Shown here: in pieces, positions 47,536 through 59,800 of the stretch | How the letters are laid out: each line of letters opens with the position of its first letter | Numbering within the stretch: the first letter of the stretch is position 1 | Source of the DNA: Monosporascus cannonballus | Lineage: Eukaryota; Ascomycota; Sordariomycetes; Xylariales | Direction: 5' to 3' | NCBI GenBank assembly: GCA_004154925.1 | Contig: QJNS01000109.1 | Coordinates: 1 to 64,000, forward strand | Length of the DNA: 64,000 nt | Position numbers and translations under genes: made by a program | Notes under the pieces: generated by a model | Told to the model about the DNA's origin: nothing | The model's database searches: none | Seen by the model: the letters and a program-made list of their open reading frames with translations, nothing else

Positions 47536-48174
47536 ATAGATGGATGCATTAGACGGTGTATCTGTACGCACATAACACCCCCTGTCGGAGAGCCGGTGTT
47601 TAGGCGTTTAGGGATATGAGGGCATATATGGTCCGGACACGCATACTTGGACATATAAAAGTATGTATATATACGGGCATTTGTATATAGCTTAGCGCAA
47701 GCAAGCAAGCAAGCCTACCCATCTACTCTGTTCGTTCCACACTGCCAATTCTGCTACCGCGATGGCGACAAAAGGTGAGAGGACGTCTCGAGGTTTGTCT
47801 GAAGGTGGCTATTCTTCCTGATTGAGTTAATCACACGGTCGGTGTGATATTTTTATAAGCCCATCCGGAGGTTACAGAAATACTATCCATCCGTTATGCA
47901 GTACATCTAATTTAAGGGGTAGGTACCTAGCTAGGTATGCATGCAAGAAGTATAAGACATCCCATGAAGCCCAACCGGGGTTACTATAATCTGTCGTATA
48001 CTAGCACAATGTGCGATAACTTGTTTGATTATCCAAGAATTGCTGCTAACAATCTACCTAGCGTGTATCACTTCTAGAAATCGGGTGTAAAGCCTCCCAT
48101 CCTTAAGATATCGCCGCTATGGCAGGGAGTCTAGCGTAATATGCTCGGCGTACCATCACCGTCCCCGAGGGAGT
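47536..48174. other. Convergent 3' spacer
   Basis: About 640 bases, including a CAAGCAAGCAAGC run at 47699-47713. No gene is recognised. Confidence 0.4.
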
Positions 48175-49509
48175 TTACGGCGTCGGACTGCCACTGCGAG
48201 AGTCTTGCTCACTTTCCTTCCCGATTGACAGTCTCTCTGCGATCCGGTGCCTATTGATCAGCAAGCCCCAGACGATCAAAACGAGCACAGTGGTAGGGAT
48301 CGTGAGCGCCCAGTAAACCCAGAAGCGTTCCCTGGCCGGACCCCAGTCGAAGGAAGGGATGGCGAGCAGGGCGGCGAAGAACGTGCCCGGCAGGAAGGCC
48401 ATTGTCATGATGGCGACCGTCTTCATGGAGGAGCTATCCCTCTTCGTGGAAGCGGCGATTTTAGTGTTTCGATTCCGCCAACCTAGCGCCGGCGGCGGCA
48501 TCCTCGTGCGCGAGTAGCGCGAACAACTGGCTCTGCTTAGCAACCCTGCTTCTCATATAGTATTCGAGTGTTCCTCACTGTCGATGAGAGCCGTTCCGCA
48601 CGCTTCTCCAAGTACCGAAGATATTCTCGGGTCGCATGGATGCGGTTCTTGAGCGGGGGGATGCCTGCGATGAGCAGGCGCGTATCCTCCTCCACCCTGC
48701 GGTGTGTGCCCGGCGGTAAACTCTCCAGGCATACGGGGGTTGCCTTCAATGTACTCCAGTAAGGACTCAACTATACGAAGGTGACGCAGGTGGTTAGCCA
48801 TGCTATTCAAGGAGCTACCAACACCCCGGATCCATCTCGTCAGCTCGTCGATGTCGTAATGTCTTCTCAGCCCCAGGCTATCTGGGCCGCATCCAGTGGA
48901 GCGCTCAACGTCGCGGACATAAGATAGTTCGCCGGGATGAAGATGCTTCTCCCAAAAGATGTTAAGGCCGAGACAGATAGAATAAGCGAGAAGCACTGGC
49001 GTATAGGCGTGTTCCCGGTGTTTTTCCAACATGTCGGTAACAAAATCCAAGCCGCAGTCCGGTGAGCCCGGGACACGTAAGATGCACATAACCTGCGTAC
49101 TCATGGTAAACGGATCGAATGTCCAGACGAGAGCATACGGTGAAGTGCCAAGGAAGAAGGTCTCCCTGTAAATGCAGGGCTGGAAACGGTGAAACCCATC
49201 ATATTGATGCTCGATGAGGTGGAGAGCACCGGGATGCATCCTTATAGCGTTGATCATTGAAATGAAGATGTCCCTAGGGATATGGAACATGGGCGTACAG
49301 CCTGTGGTATACAAGTTAGTGATGGTCACCAGTAGCAGGGATGGGCTATGAGATCGTGGTTTCCCTATTTGATTGAGAAAGTTCGTAAGTAGGCGGGCTT
49401 TCAGTTGGCCACGACGAGCTTCGAAGAACCCGGTATGAGAACCCGATATTCTGAGGACCGGATAATCGTAGAAATCAGCAGCGGAGTCTGCAGAGTCCTG
49501 GTGGTCCAT
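48175..49509 (-). pseudogene. CorA-like membrane protein with two frameshifts
   Basis: The start is at 49509. The reading continues to LLEYIEGNPRMPGE, then needs a one-base shift at the T-run 48718-48720 to enter RRVEEDTRLLIAGIPPLKNR. A 46-base intron (48578-48533; GTGAGG donor, GCTAAG branch, CAG acceptor) leads in phase to SQLFALLAHEDAAAGARLAE. A second one-base shift near 48460-48472 is needed to reach TKRDSSSMKTVAIMT and the two C-terminal membrane segments, which hold FLPGTFFAALLAIPSF and FWVYWALTIPTTVLVL. The coiled stalk and two-helix end match the CorA-like Mg2+ transporter family proteins frequent in Sordariomycetes. The protein is otherwise full length, so this is either a recent pseudogene or two sequencing errors. 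Confidence 0.75.
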
Positions 49510-50396
49510 TGCCTATAACGTTTCAGGGGTGGGTGGCCAAAGCGCCGGATGAAAGCCTTAACTAAACTGTAGTTTCATGGCGGACGGCGGTCACATCTTT
49601 CTTATTCTTATTCTCAACACACCAAAGATTCCATCGTAGCACTTAGCTGACGAGGAAAGCAAACTGCATGCGAGCCTACCTTGTCATTGAGGAAGTCTGC
49701 CGTGCAGGATTCACAATACTTGTGTCCATGGCGCTCAGCTTGGCCTTGTGCAATATGGAATGAGGCTATAATTGGTTGTGTATCATATTTAGAGGCCGCC
49801 TTGCTGTCTGCCCGGCGTTTCTTGTAAGAGTCTACAAGTATGGTATATCCCGGGAAGGTTGAGTTCCCGAGTCTGGGTCGTGTCGAGAGTTCCTTCTTGC
49901 ACGCATGCATGCACATGTTTCGTATACAGTAATAATGCAGGTATGCAGTATAGGGGTGGGAGCAGGAAACAATACGTGGCTCGTGCACCACCGAGCTCCC
50001 CCTTAGCACAGGCAAAAACGCGCTCAGCTGTCAGTCAGTTCGATCCGGTCCCATTCTTGTGCGTGTTGACTGTCAATAGGTAGAAACACCAAATTGGACA
50101 ATGCCGACCTAGTACAGATATATCTAGTACTTGGGTATACCTTAGCAGCCGATAATTCCACACAAATCGGACGGAAAAGGGCCACGCGACGACGAAGGTG
50201 ACGACGAAGACAAAGGCGACGACCGTCACCACCACCACCGCCACAACCTTGCTCTCTGAGGAGGCGGGCAGAAGATAGAAGAGGAAGAAAAAACAAAAGG
50301 CAGGCAGAATTAAGCAGAGCAGACAAAACTTGCCTACACGACCTGCTTCATGTACCTCCCGCCCACCGCCCTGCCACCAGCACAACCTCTGCCACG
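49510..50396. other. Divergent promoter region
   Basis: About 890 bases between the CorA-like start (-) and the Arp1 start (+). Short frames only. The Arp1 5' leader should lie in its last part. Confidence 0.4.
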
Positions 50397-51891
50397 ATGA
50401 CCGACTCCCTGCACAACGCGCCCATCGTGCTGGACAACGGCTCCGGCACCATACGCGCCGGCTTCGCGGGGGACGACCTGCCCAAGTGCTACTTCCCCTC
50501 CTTCGTGGGGCGGCCCAAGCACCTGCGCGTCCTGGCCGGCGCCCTCGAGGGCGAAGTCTTCATCGGTCAGAAGGCCGCCTCGGAGCTCCGCGGCCTGCTC
50601 AAGATCCGCTATCCCCTGGAGCACGGCATCGTCACCGACTGGGACGACATGGAGAAGATATGGGAGTACGTCTATAGCGAGGGGCTGAAGACCATGAGCG
50701 AGGAGGTTTGTCTCTTTTGCACCACCCTTCCCCCGCTCGTTGTTCTTCCATATGCCGTGTCTCGCACTTTTATGTGATCGGGGACAGAGAGTTGTGCGCG
50801 GGACCCGAGTTCTGCTAGGGAGTGCTGGTAAGGAATAAGGTCATGAGACGCTAACGTCGTGCCGTCTTATAGCACCCGGTCCTCCTCACAGAACCCCCGT
50901 TAAACCCCCGCTCGAACCGCGACACGGCCGCCCAGATCCTCTTCGAGACCTTCAACGTCCCCGCCCTCTACACCTCCATCCAGGCAGTGCTGTCTTTATA
51001 CGCGAGCGGGCGGACGACGGGCTGCGTGCTGGACTCGGGCGACGGTGTCTCGCACGCGGTGCCCGTGTACGAGGGGTTCGCCATCCCGTCGTCGATGCGC
51101 CGGATCGACGTGGCCGGGCGCGACGTGACCGAGTACATGCAGACGCTGCTGCGCAAGAGCGGGTACGTGTTCCACACGTCGGCCGAGAAGGAGGTGGTGC
51201 GGCTGGTCAAGGAGTCGGTGTCGTACGTGGCCATGGACCCCAAGAAGGAGGAGAAGGACTGGGCCGCGGCGCGCGCCGACCAGGGCAAGACGGCCGAGTA
51301 CGTGCTCCCGGACGGCGCCAAGCTGCGCGTGGGCCAGGAGCGCTTCCGCGCGCCCGAGATCCTCTTCGACCCCGAGATCATCGGCCTCGAGTACCCGGGC
51401 CTCCAGCAGATCGTCACCGACGCCATCAGCCGCACCGACCTCGACCTGCGCAAGGCCCTCTACGCCAACATTGTGCTCTCGGGCGGTAGCACGCTCACTA
51501 AGGGCTTCGGCGACCGTCTGCTCAGCGAGGTCAAGCGCCTCGCCGTCAAGGACATGCGCATCAAGATCTTCGCCCCGCCCGAGCGCAAGTACTCCACCTG
51601 GATAGGGGGCAGTATCCTGGCGGGGTTGAGCACGTTCAGGAAGGTATGTTCGCTTATGTCTTTTATCTACTGGGGTCCTCTTCCTTGGGGGGGAGGGGGG
51701 GGGGAACAACCCCCCCGCCCTTCTTCATGCGCTCATGCGCGCTCTACGTTACGTGTCCTCCCTCGCTCTCTGGGCGGTTGATTTTTTTATTTTAATTTTT
51801 ACTGACCATTGTCTTTTCTACCAACTAGATGTGGGTCAGCATAGACGACTGGCACGAGAACCCGGATATCATCCACACGAAGTTGACATAA
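50397..51891 (+). CDS. arp1: Actin-related protein 1 (centractin), dynactin filament subunit
   Basis: Three exons: 50397-50705, 50873-51643 and 51829-51891, giving 380 aa, the usual Arp1 length. The actin fold is clear: [19 protein letters not shown] (phosphate 1 loop), then [20 protein letters not shown] (phosphate 2), [19 protein letters not shown], and [19 protein letters not shown] near the end. The last exon gives [20 protein letters not shown]. The N-terminus and [15 protein letters not shown] segment distinguish Arp1 from conventional actin. Arp1 forms the short filament of dynactin that links dynein to cargo; in Neurospora it is the ropy gene ro-4, needed for nuclear distribution. The intron 1 donor is GTTTGT, a weaker form. 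The gene is intact. Confidence 0.96.
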
Positions 51892-53437
51892 GAGGCAATG
51901 CCGCCCCAGACGGACAGCAATGACAAGACAAAGGACAAGGGAGATAGATGGGTTCGAAATAGGTCGACAAGGTACCTTGTGGGGTAGCTCCCACGACTAC
52001 GAAAAGCCAACTCCCTAACCCAAATCTAAAGAGACAGCGAAGCGAGTAAGGAGAAGAGCAGCCAGCACACTCGCCGCGATCGGTCGGTCAGTCGTCAAGA
52101 TGGCGTGTTTGTGCATGTGTGCGGTGTATCAAAAGAGATGTGCGATATTACACTTATTACCCTTACTTAGACGATAATGATACCCAGAGCAGAAAGAAAG
52201 CAAGCAAGCAAGTGTTTAAGATTACACACACAGGGCTCTCACATGGCGGTGGTAGGGCGTTGTATGATTCGTTGCCTCGCTTTTACATGATAGATGCCTA
52301 GGTAGATGTGTGATGTCGGGTTCAGTGGGAATGAACACGTGCTAGGAAAGTGTAATGTAATATGGTAGTTGGTGGTGTAGAATGAGGGAGGGTTCACGGC
52401 AATTGGCGAGTCATATGGTATGTGGTGTACGCTACGTTGGAGAGATGTTACGAAGCAGGCGATGTGACGACGAGCTCTGATTAAGCGGGCGACAGGCGCA
52501 GGGCATCGAAAGCTAATTGTCGGAAATATCTCCATGTATATAGGATACCTGGAGCTAGATAAGGAAAGCAAATAGTAACTTAGCAGGCTTTTGTTGTTCG
52601 AGCTCGCCCTCTCAGCACCCGGTCGTTCGTTTGTCTGGTCTGGGGATAAGCTCAATCAATACGAGCACAGATGAAAAAGGCATCATAAACAGACTCCCAG
52701 TCATTCACTATGGGAATTTTCATCGCTGCATAGAGGTTCACTGGTGGATGTTTTATAATCCATCCCATAACATTACCTAGGGAGCTCCTTGCTCAAGCTC
52801 CGAGCTAATCCATGATAGCTACTTAGCATGTAACCAAATCCAAGACCATTCATGCGCACAGCTGTCGCTTTAAAAAGTTCCATTCCACTCGCTTGCTATT
52901 TATGGGGTATATTATCCGTTCCGTCTCCTCCGCATCCCAGGTACTGATAATCAAAAAATTCACCAGAAGCAAAGCGCCTGCCCGTTAACAGGCAGGCAGG
53001 GTATCCCATCATACCGTAAAAACCGAGCCGGAGTCTGCCAGCCGCAGCGGTCGACAAAGATCGCACGCAATGAGGAGGCTGCGAGCAAAAACAACCGTAT
53101 GCAAGTATGGATGCCGAAAGTTCATCGCTTGTGTGTCGTTATGCCGCGTCATGCTATGGGTGGGTAGGTAATCGCCGTTTTGCTCTGAGGGCCCCGAACT
53201 TTCCCCCTTCTTTCCCTTCCCTGCCTATTTCCCGGTTTGCTAGTTGCTGATGATGCAGCCCGCGCCCAGATTCCGTCTTCTTGTGTGTAAAACCAAATAT
53301 GTTCATGAAAATATGCCGCTGCGCCACGCTAGTCGCTCGAAGGGCAAAGATGCCGTGATAGTAAAAATAGAAATACAACATATGTCGATAGTCAATGGTG
53401 TTTCGACAGGTAAGACCACGCCTACGCCACATGCAAC
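51892..53437. other. Convergent intergenic region
   Basis: 1.5 kb between the stops of Arp1 (+) and the DUF3602 gene (-). It has AAGCAAGCAAGCAAG at 52196-52210 and no recognisable gene. Confidence 0.4.
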
Positions 53438-53875
53438 CTAGTGGTGTCGCGAGAAGGTCTTGCTCAGCCGGTCGGTGATCCCCGACCGGCTGCTGCCGGA
53501 GCTCGAGGAGGCGTCGCTCGATGCGTCGATGGACTTGCGAGCGCTAGGGGTGGCGGCGGTGTGGCCGTACACGTTGCCGGCGCCACCGCGGCCGACGTGG
53601 CCGACGGGCTTGTCCTCGATGTGCGCCTGGCGCTGGTACTCCTCGTCGAACGACATGGCGGGCGGCTTGGGCGCAGTGTGCATGTTTCCGGCGCCGCCGC
53701 GTCCGGAGTAGAAGCGCGTGGTCTTGGCGGGCGGGGCGACAGGCTCGGTGGGCACGCCTGACGCAGGCGTCGTGTCCGGCGCCCGGAAGAAGTTGCCGGC
53801 GCCGCCGCGGCCGGCGTGCACGTAGTGGTTCTTGACCACGGTCGGGTGCGGCTCGGTGATGGTGTAGCGGGCCAT
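53438..53875 (-). CDS. DUF3602 (Par32-like) protein with GRGGAGN repeats
   Basis: Single exon, 145 aa. Three GRGGAGN motifs at residues 22-28, 58-64 and 95-101 define the DUF3602 family. The spacers are Pro/Thr-rich. The C-terminus is Ser-rich (DASSSSGSSRSG), ending DRLSKTFSRHH, and probably phosphorylated. The yeast relative Par32/Amu1 is a TORC1-responsive phosphoprotein that inhibits ammonium transporters; the same role here is only an analogy. It has no membrane segment or signal. The start is the first ATG and lies just inside a purine-poor leader. Confidence 0.92.
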   Translation of the reverse strand: MARYTITEPHPTVVKNHYVHAGRGGAGNFFRAPDTTPASGVPTEPVAPPAKTTRFYSGRGGAGNMHTAPKPPAMSFDEEYQRQAHIEDKPVGHVGRGGAGNVYGHTAATPSARKSIDASSDASSSSGSSRSGITDRLSKTFSRHH

Positions 53876-56800
53876 TATGTCCTCTTCACTGTTCGTTGAC
53901 TGTGATTGTTTTCGACGTCGATGGCGGCAAGAGAAAAATTATGTGGTCTGCGTCGACGCTAGAATGCCTTGCGTGGCGCCGTCTGTATATTGATGGTATG
54001 TGATCTTTTATGCTGTGACTTCGCTTGAGATGATCGTCTCGCACAAACTAGCCGAAGACTCAGTTGGCAATGAAGGCACCCCCATCCGGTGGGGATGGGG
54101 CTTAATATAGGTTATTCGCGCTCTTCCATGGTCAAGACCAGGGGCCGATATTCCTGTTTGTCATAGGAATGCACTTGCGCCCCTCAGACGAGAAACTTCG
54201 ACCGCAGACACCGATCCGGGTGTGTAGCACGGTTACAGGGCCGGCTTGAGATACGTAGCTACGTACCGTGCTCGGCTACCCGAGAAAATTTGTAAAAGAG
54301 GGAATCTTTTCGAGATGGCACGGGACATCGTGAGCTACTTGGGTTTCAGCCCCTAAACCAAGATCTGGCTCAAAGCGGATCGCAGCTAACAATTGCTTGT
54401 CCAACTCCCGTTCGACGAAGAAGGCGTCCATGCGGACTTTTGGGTGAGCTGACTGACCAGGCCCATGACGGCATCTCGGGCAGGGTAGCGCTAGCTCGTG
54501 AGCCTCCTCTGGAAAGGGAAAGAGTTTGCTGCGAGCAGCCAGTAAAATATTGATTATCCGGGATTCGAAATCGTTAGGGGCGCTTAGCAGTTAACGGCAA
54601 AAAGTGGAATCCGGGGTAGGCGCGTGATGCTCGCCATTAGGTAGCAATTAGCTAACAGAATCCGCTTCGTGGTCAGTTCGGTGGCGGGCAGGCTCTGCCC
54701 CCGAGTCCCCAAAATGCCGTGACTTAATGTTTTCTGCTGCGTACTGGATAGTGTAGGTAGTAGTTATTACGAAACGGCGCAGCCGGCGCCCTTGGGGGGG
54801 TTGCATCATGGGACCTCTCCGGCGTTAGTCCTCCGCCAGCCAGCGCATTTTTTGTACATAACCATTACCCCATTGTTTGGCCCCCTTTTTCGAGACGAGG
54901 CAACGCGATTCTCTGGAGGCCCATGCTGCGTGTCTGGGTGGTCTGCTGCAGGTACCGTTATGTGGTAAGGTCAACAAGGCGTTGCAATCCAGGCGAACCA
55001 ATCGCTGTACAACTTTGGTCACGTCAAGTTGCTCGGCATCTTGTCGCGGGATTCCATCAGAACCTGGGGATTCGCCATAACCCACCCGCTACGGCCAATC
55101 TCTCCGCCATCTTGTGTCTCGATTCTCGAGTCCCAGCGGGGGTATTACTCATACACCATGATCCGAATTGGCTCAAGGAGACGAGAGAACCGACCCCAAG
55201 CGACGCTGCCATACGAACTTCCTAAGTTTGCTGAATCGTGGAAGACTCCTATCGACTCCGTTGCCATCCAGGTTCTATTGTATTCACGGAAGCCATCTCG
55301 TAGGACGGGGTAACGTGAATACGTTGAATGTTTTGCCCGACCTCTTTTCCAGGGGTACGTGGTAATGTGTGCGATGTGTTAAACGAGCCAACGTTTTCTT
55401 GGAATCTTGAGGGAACCAAAAAAGTATTGGTTGGTCCTTGTCGCTTGGAAACGGGTCCCGTGACCAGAAGAATTTTCTCGCTCTCGGAGTGGAAATAAAG
55501 CCGTTAACAGCCGGCGGAAAGGCCGACGCTGCCAGCCAGCCAGCCAGCGCATTGACGACAAAATTTGGCGCAGATAAACTAACACCCAATTATAGCACCA
55601 AAGAAAACGCTTTAGAGAAATTGGAAAAATTATATCTGAGTAAACAGGATAATCCGGGATACCCATAAGTCAACGGTGTATATTTATCTTTTTAAAATTA
55701 ATAAACTATTGCGCAAAACGTCATTATGCGGCTATCTTGAAAGTGAGCCAATTTTTGTGTCAATGAAGCCAAGTTACCAGTTGATCTAAAACAGCCCGCG
55801 CAAGCATCACTTTCCCGATCACAAAATCCCCTCCCAGCTATGAATGCGCCCACGGCGTTGCCGTGTCGTGTTCTTTGAGGCGTTGCAGAGGTGCCCTATA
55901 TTTTATTTAGTAAGATATTCGAATTCCCCGATGAGCTTATTCGCTCTTAGCATACTCTCCGACTGTCTTTCCTCGCTATCCAGTCATGGACCTTGAAAGC
56001 TTCCTCAAGCCTGGTACTGCCGCACTATAAGCGAAACTAAGCCCGAACAATCGCACAACACAGCTCCGAGAAACGCCTTGCATTGCGCTTTTGACGCCAT
56101 CGTCAGACCCAAGGCAGAAAAATGCTCATTATGGGAGGTGAAATCAAACGACCCGCTGATCTCTTATTAAGTCTGTTGGGCAGGTTGACTTCTCAACGGC
56201 TATTCTAATATCCGATCCGTTCTACCAAATGCGGTTGACATCCAGGGGCCCCTTCCAAATATAATATCGGTGCTCTCGAATGTCGCTTGATGTGCCTTCC
56301 CACACTTCCCTCCGAACCTGGCAGAATTAATATTCCGCGGAAATTCATGCTTTCTAGTTGCACCGTTACACTCTTTATATTGGACATTTGCTACCATGGC
56401 GAAGGGACATCGTCAGCATTCATATTGTGCCCGATTTCACAATCGGAAGAGGCGGTCAAGCAAGACAATGCACACCCGGATACCGTCGGGTGGACGGAAA
56501 GGCTGGGAGTTTCATTCGCCCGCTTTCGATGCGCTTAAATATCTGCCATCACCTTTCGCCCCGTCTGTCTCTCGACAGTGCCGCCCCATGCATTGCCACT
56601 ATCGCGTTGTTTTAGAGTACAGGGCACGGTGCCCCGAATCGTAGTCGTTTCCCTCTGCTGGAAGCACCCGATAGTTTGATGCCCCTATCTTCTAAGGCAA
56701 CAACGAGTACATGCTCCCATTGTTGACATTGTTCTGATATTCAATACTTGCGAACTGGATCGCTGATAACGGCAGATTGGTGCCAAATTCCGGAACAAGT

Positions 56801-58162
56801 CACTGCTTGTTGTTTCTAAGAAGTTCCCTATTCACGCTCGACGTTAGGACTTACTCCTGTTTATAGGCTGGCCAATTAAAAACGGTAGCAAAGTTATGTC
56901 ATGACCCAACGGGCTACGGTCTCCAGAAACGGTCTGCCACGACCCAACCACGAGTGCGCGGTGGGGCAGGTCACGTGATGGATCACCAACTCACTGGTGG
57001 TGAGCCAGTGAGCCGGGTCAAGATATATACGTTCGTTATTTCCATAGTCAAGATAGCACCAGCTTGCAATAACACTTCGTTACCCAAGGCACCCTTGGTA
57101 TTACGAGACGTGAAACGTTACTGTATCTATTGCTCAGTTTCCCACCATACTCCTGCCAACATAAACCCGTACGACTAAGGTTTAATAGTTGGTTAAACCG
57201 CCTAGCCGTCACAAGTTAGGTCCGTCCCATAATTTCAATAAGCTTTATTGCAATTTGAAACCATTATTATATTAATATATTAACATTTTACGCGATGCCA
57301 ATTTATACACTTATGTTCGGTAGGAAATTTGATGCAAGGTAAAAATATATATTTAAATCAGAATTCTTAAATATTATATTCGCATCTACCGACTCTGCTC
57401 GTTAGAGGCATCTCAGCTCCGTGTTATGGCTGCACCCTGCACCAAACCGCCAAAGGGCAAAAGACTGGCGATTGATCGCAGTTACAGCAATGAACCGGGT
57501 GCGTATAGCTATGCTTATGTTGGAAGCACCCTTACGGGTGACCAGGGCGTAACAGTCCCCCGTCATTTACCTCGACTCGCACACCCCTGCCTATCCTTAA
57601 AGCAATTTCTCCAATCGTGACACTATGGTGGATGCGCATTCGTCAAAGATAGGTTGAGTACCTGTATGATCCCATTACTAAGTGATCAACTAGTCTCGAC
57701 GGCTTGGTGACGATATTAGGGTTTGCAATGGGTACCCAAATGGGTACCCATCACTACCCACGACGTAAATTCACACGTCATAAAAGCTTAATACTTAAGG
57801 TTTCCTAGAAAGATTTATTATATAAGTAATTCTGTATTGTTTACAGATGTTTATTATTTATTTATGATTGAAAATATCATCCGTGGGTAGTGATGGGTAC
57901 CCATTTGGGTACCCATTGCAAACCCTAGACGATATATAGCTGTGAGTCATCCTACCCCTACCTCAACCATCCCCCTATTCGAACATCATCGTCACCATCT
58001 ATCCGTCCACCTATAAGAGTCCTACACACCCATCCCGCCCGCTTACACACCGCATTACCGACATCGGGACGTGCAACGATCCGCGGCATCTCCCTAGGGC
58101 CACTACAGCCATCCGCCCGTGCGGGAAGGGGTGGTTATGCACGAGGCGGCCCTGGCCCTCCC
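53876..58162. other. Gene-poor region of 4.3 kb
   Basis: No gene is recognised. Frames up to about 100 codons occur but carry frequent rare-looking codons and no motifs. An AT-rich patch lies at 57235-57390, and a hAT-like MITE at 57717-57927. Confidence 0.45.
57717..57927 (-). mobile_element. hAT-like MITE, copy B (211 bp)
   Basis: Same length and same perfect 46-base ends as copy A at 46198-46408, with the core in reverse orientation. The target duplication GACGATAT lies at 57709-57716 and 57928-57935. Aligned to copy A in reverse complement it differs at six positions, all in the core and all transitions. No coding capacity. Confidence 0.93.
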
Positions 58163-58858
58163 CTAACGCCATGACGACAGCGCCGCCAGCTGAGAGCCGG
58201 ACGCCGCCGTCGTCGGGGCGGCCTCGTCGGGGTCGAAGACGGGGGCGTGGCCCGAAAGGGAGGACGAGGAGGACGAGCCGTCGCCAGCCCTGAAACTCGG
58301 GTACCCGCCCGAGGTCGCGGGGCCGTGGAGCGGCGGCGGCTCTTGTGCGCCGGGTCGTCGCATCAGGCGGCGCCCGTCGACGAGCAGCGAGTGCCCGCCC
58401 GAGTCTGCCCGGGTCTTCCTCGCCCTTGCGAGGGTCCGGGGCGGCAGGGCCCCTCTGCTTCCGTCGATGTGGAAGAAGAGCTCTGGCGTATTCACTGGTG
58501 CCCAGAGCACGGGACGGGACGGGAAAAATGGGCCCAGGGGCATGTATCTAGGCATGTAGACGCAAACTAGGTAGAGGGTGACGGAGAGAGAGTAGGAGAG
58601 ATAGAAACGATACTGAACTGACTCACACCGGGACTGTACCCCCTGCCATCCAGATCGGGCGCGTAGCGGATCGTGCTCACGCCTGACCCCTTCGTCGCTT
58701 CGTTTCGGGGTTTCACTAGCGTTCCCGGACTTGGTGTCGGGTTTATGAGGCCATCCTCGTTCGCAATTTGTAAGGAAGACTGTGCCGTCCCTGTAAAATG
58801 GTCTGGGATGGATTCGAAATCCCCGGCGCCGTGGAAGGTTGGCGCTTTGGTGGTCCAT
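58163..58858 (-). CDS. Orphan open reading frame, possible gene or gene remnant
   Basis: Continuous 231-codon frame from an ATG at 58858. The 3' half (58163-58520) is much more GC-rich than its surroundings and encodes VLWAPVNTPELFFHIDGSRG, then Arg/Gly/Ser/Pro-rich sequence ending QLAALSSWR. The 5' half has a hydrophobic run (FYLSYSLSVTLYLVCVYM) that may instead be an intron. I recognise no family. It could be the last exon of a degraded gene. Confidence 0.3.
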   Translation of the reverse strand: MDHQSANLPRRRGFRIHPRPFYRDGTVFLTNCERGWPHKPDTKSGNASETPKRSDEGVRREHDPLRARSGWQGVQSRCESVQYRFYLSYSLSVTLYLVCVYMPRYMPLGPFFPSRPVLWAPVNTPELFFHIDGSRGALPPRTLARARKTRADSGGHSLLVDGRRLMRRPGAQEPPPLHGPATSGGYPSFRAGDGSSSSSSLSGHAPVFDPDEAAPTTAASGSQLAALSSWR

Positions 58859-59800
58859 CTAGTATGGGCTCTATATATTTGTCATTTATCTTTGGCCTAC
58901 GTCGCAACCCTAGGCCGCACTCTTCGAAACGATGCTCTTCGGCATCGACGTGAAAGAGTAGTAGGAAGGTGTCTCTAGCCCAGTATCTAATTAGTGGTTC
59001 ACCACACATGTGATAGTTCTTATAAGATATACATGTAGGGCCCTGAAGATATGCTTTCTTTTAATTTAATCCGTTCGGAGATATCCCTCGACTGCATTAC
59101 TGTTGCTCTCTGCCCCGTCCGGCTTCGTCAGCCATTCCTCTGGCTCTGTATTCACCGACTCCTCCGACATGCACGACGCCAACGCGCCAATAGTTTCCTA
59201 CCATTAGGCTCGTGCCGCAGTATACATGCTACCCGAAAACGGGGGGCCTCCACTGGATGCGAATAACCACTGTCAATTGACCGGAGGCGCGTTTCAATCC
59301 CTTGTTGGAGGCGGCGGAGAGATGCCCTTAGTAAAGCTGGGAGGGTTGACACAGTACGTACGAAGCGCTCTATGGAGGCGCACACGCGGATAGGATGCCA
59401 TTACATGGAACACGCGATGAGTCGCTGACACATTCCCAGCGATATTTACCGACAATTACAGCCTCGACTTCGGGTCTCTCCTGACTAGATCAAGAGGGAT
59501 TACTCCTTCACGCTTTACTTAAAGCCTTGTCGCGAGGGTACTTCGGTTTAACCGGCTGCAAGGACTGTCCAAGAGACGAGTCAGAGCAGGCCTCCTCAGG
59601 TTCCTCTATGAGAGTCGAAGCCACCGTCATCTACGATCAATGTTATGAAAAATGTGGTTATCAACTCACGGCGCTCACTGGTCATTTAATAACCATACGC
59701 CACTAGATGCAACGGAGCTAGCTGTCTATATCTTGTTTCCAGCTGCCTCTTCGACCACGAATATCTGGCCCAGCAAGGTTTGCACATTGGGCTTTCCCCA
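58859..59800. other. Spacer before the seryl-tRNA synthetase 3' end
   Basis: About 940 bases without a recognisable gene. Confidence 0.4.

Noticed and set aside
49614..50015. 133-codon minus-strand frame
   Set aside because: No recognisable domain, mixed composition, lies in the promoter region between two divergent genes.
50996..51709. Minus-strand 237-codon frame
   Set aside because: Antisense of Arp1 exon 2; no motif.
55438..55668. 76-codon plus-strand frame with a lysine-rich end
   Set aside because: Begins at TTG, no motif, no splice sites or context to support a gene.
57715..57725. TTAGGG telomere-like word
   Set aside because: It is formed by the target base plus the TAGGG end of the MITE and is not repeated in tandem.
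58800..58830. T-arm-like GATTCGAAATC word suggesting a tRNA
   Set aside because: No matching acceptor stem or D-arm upstream.
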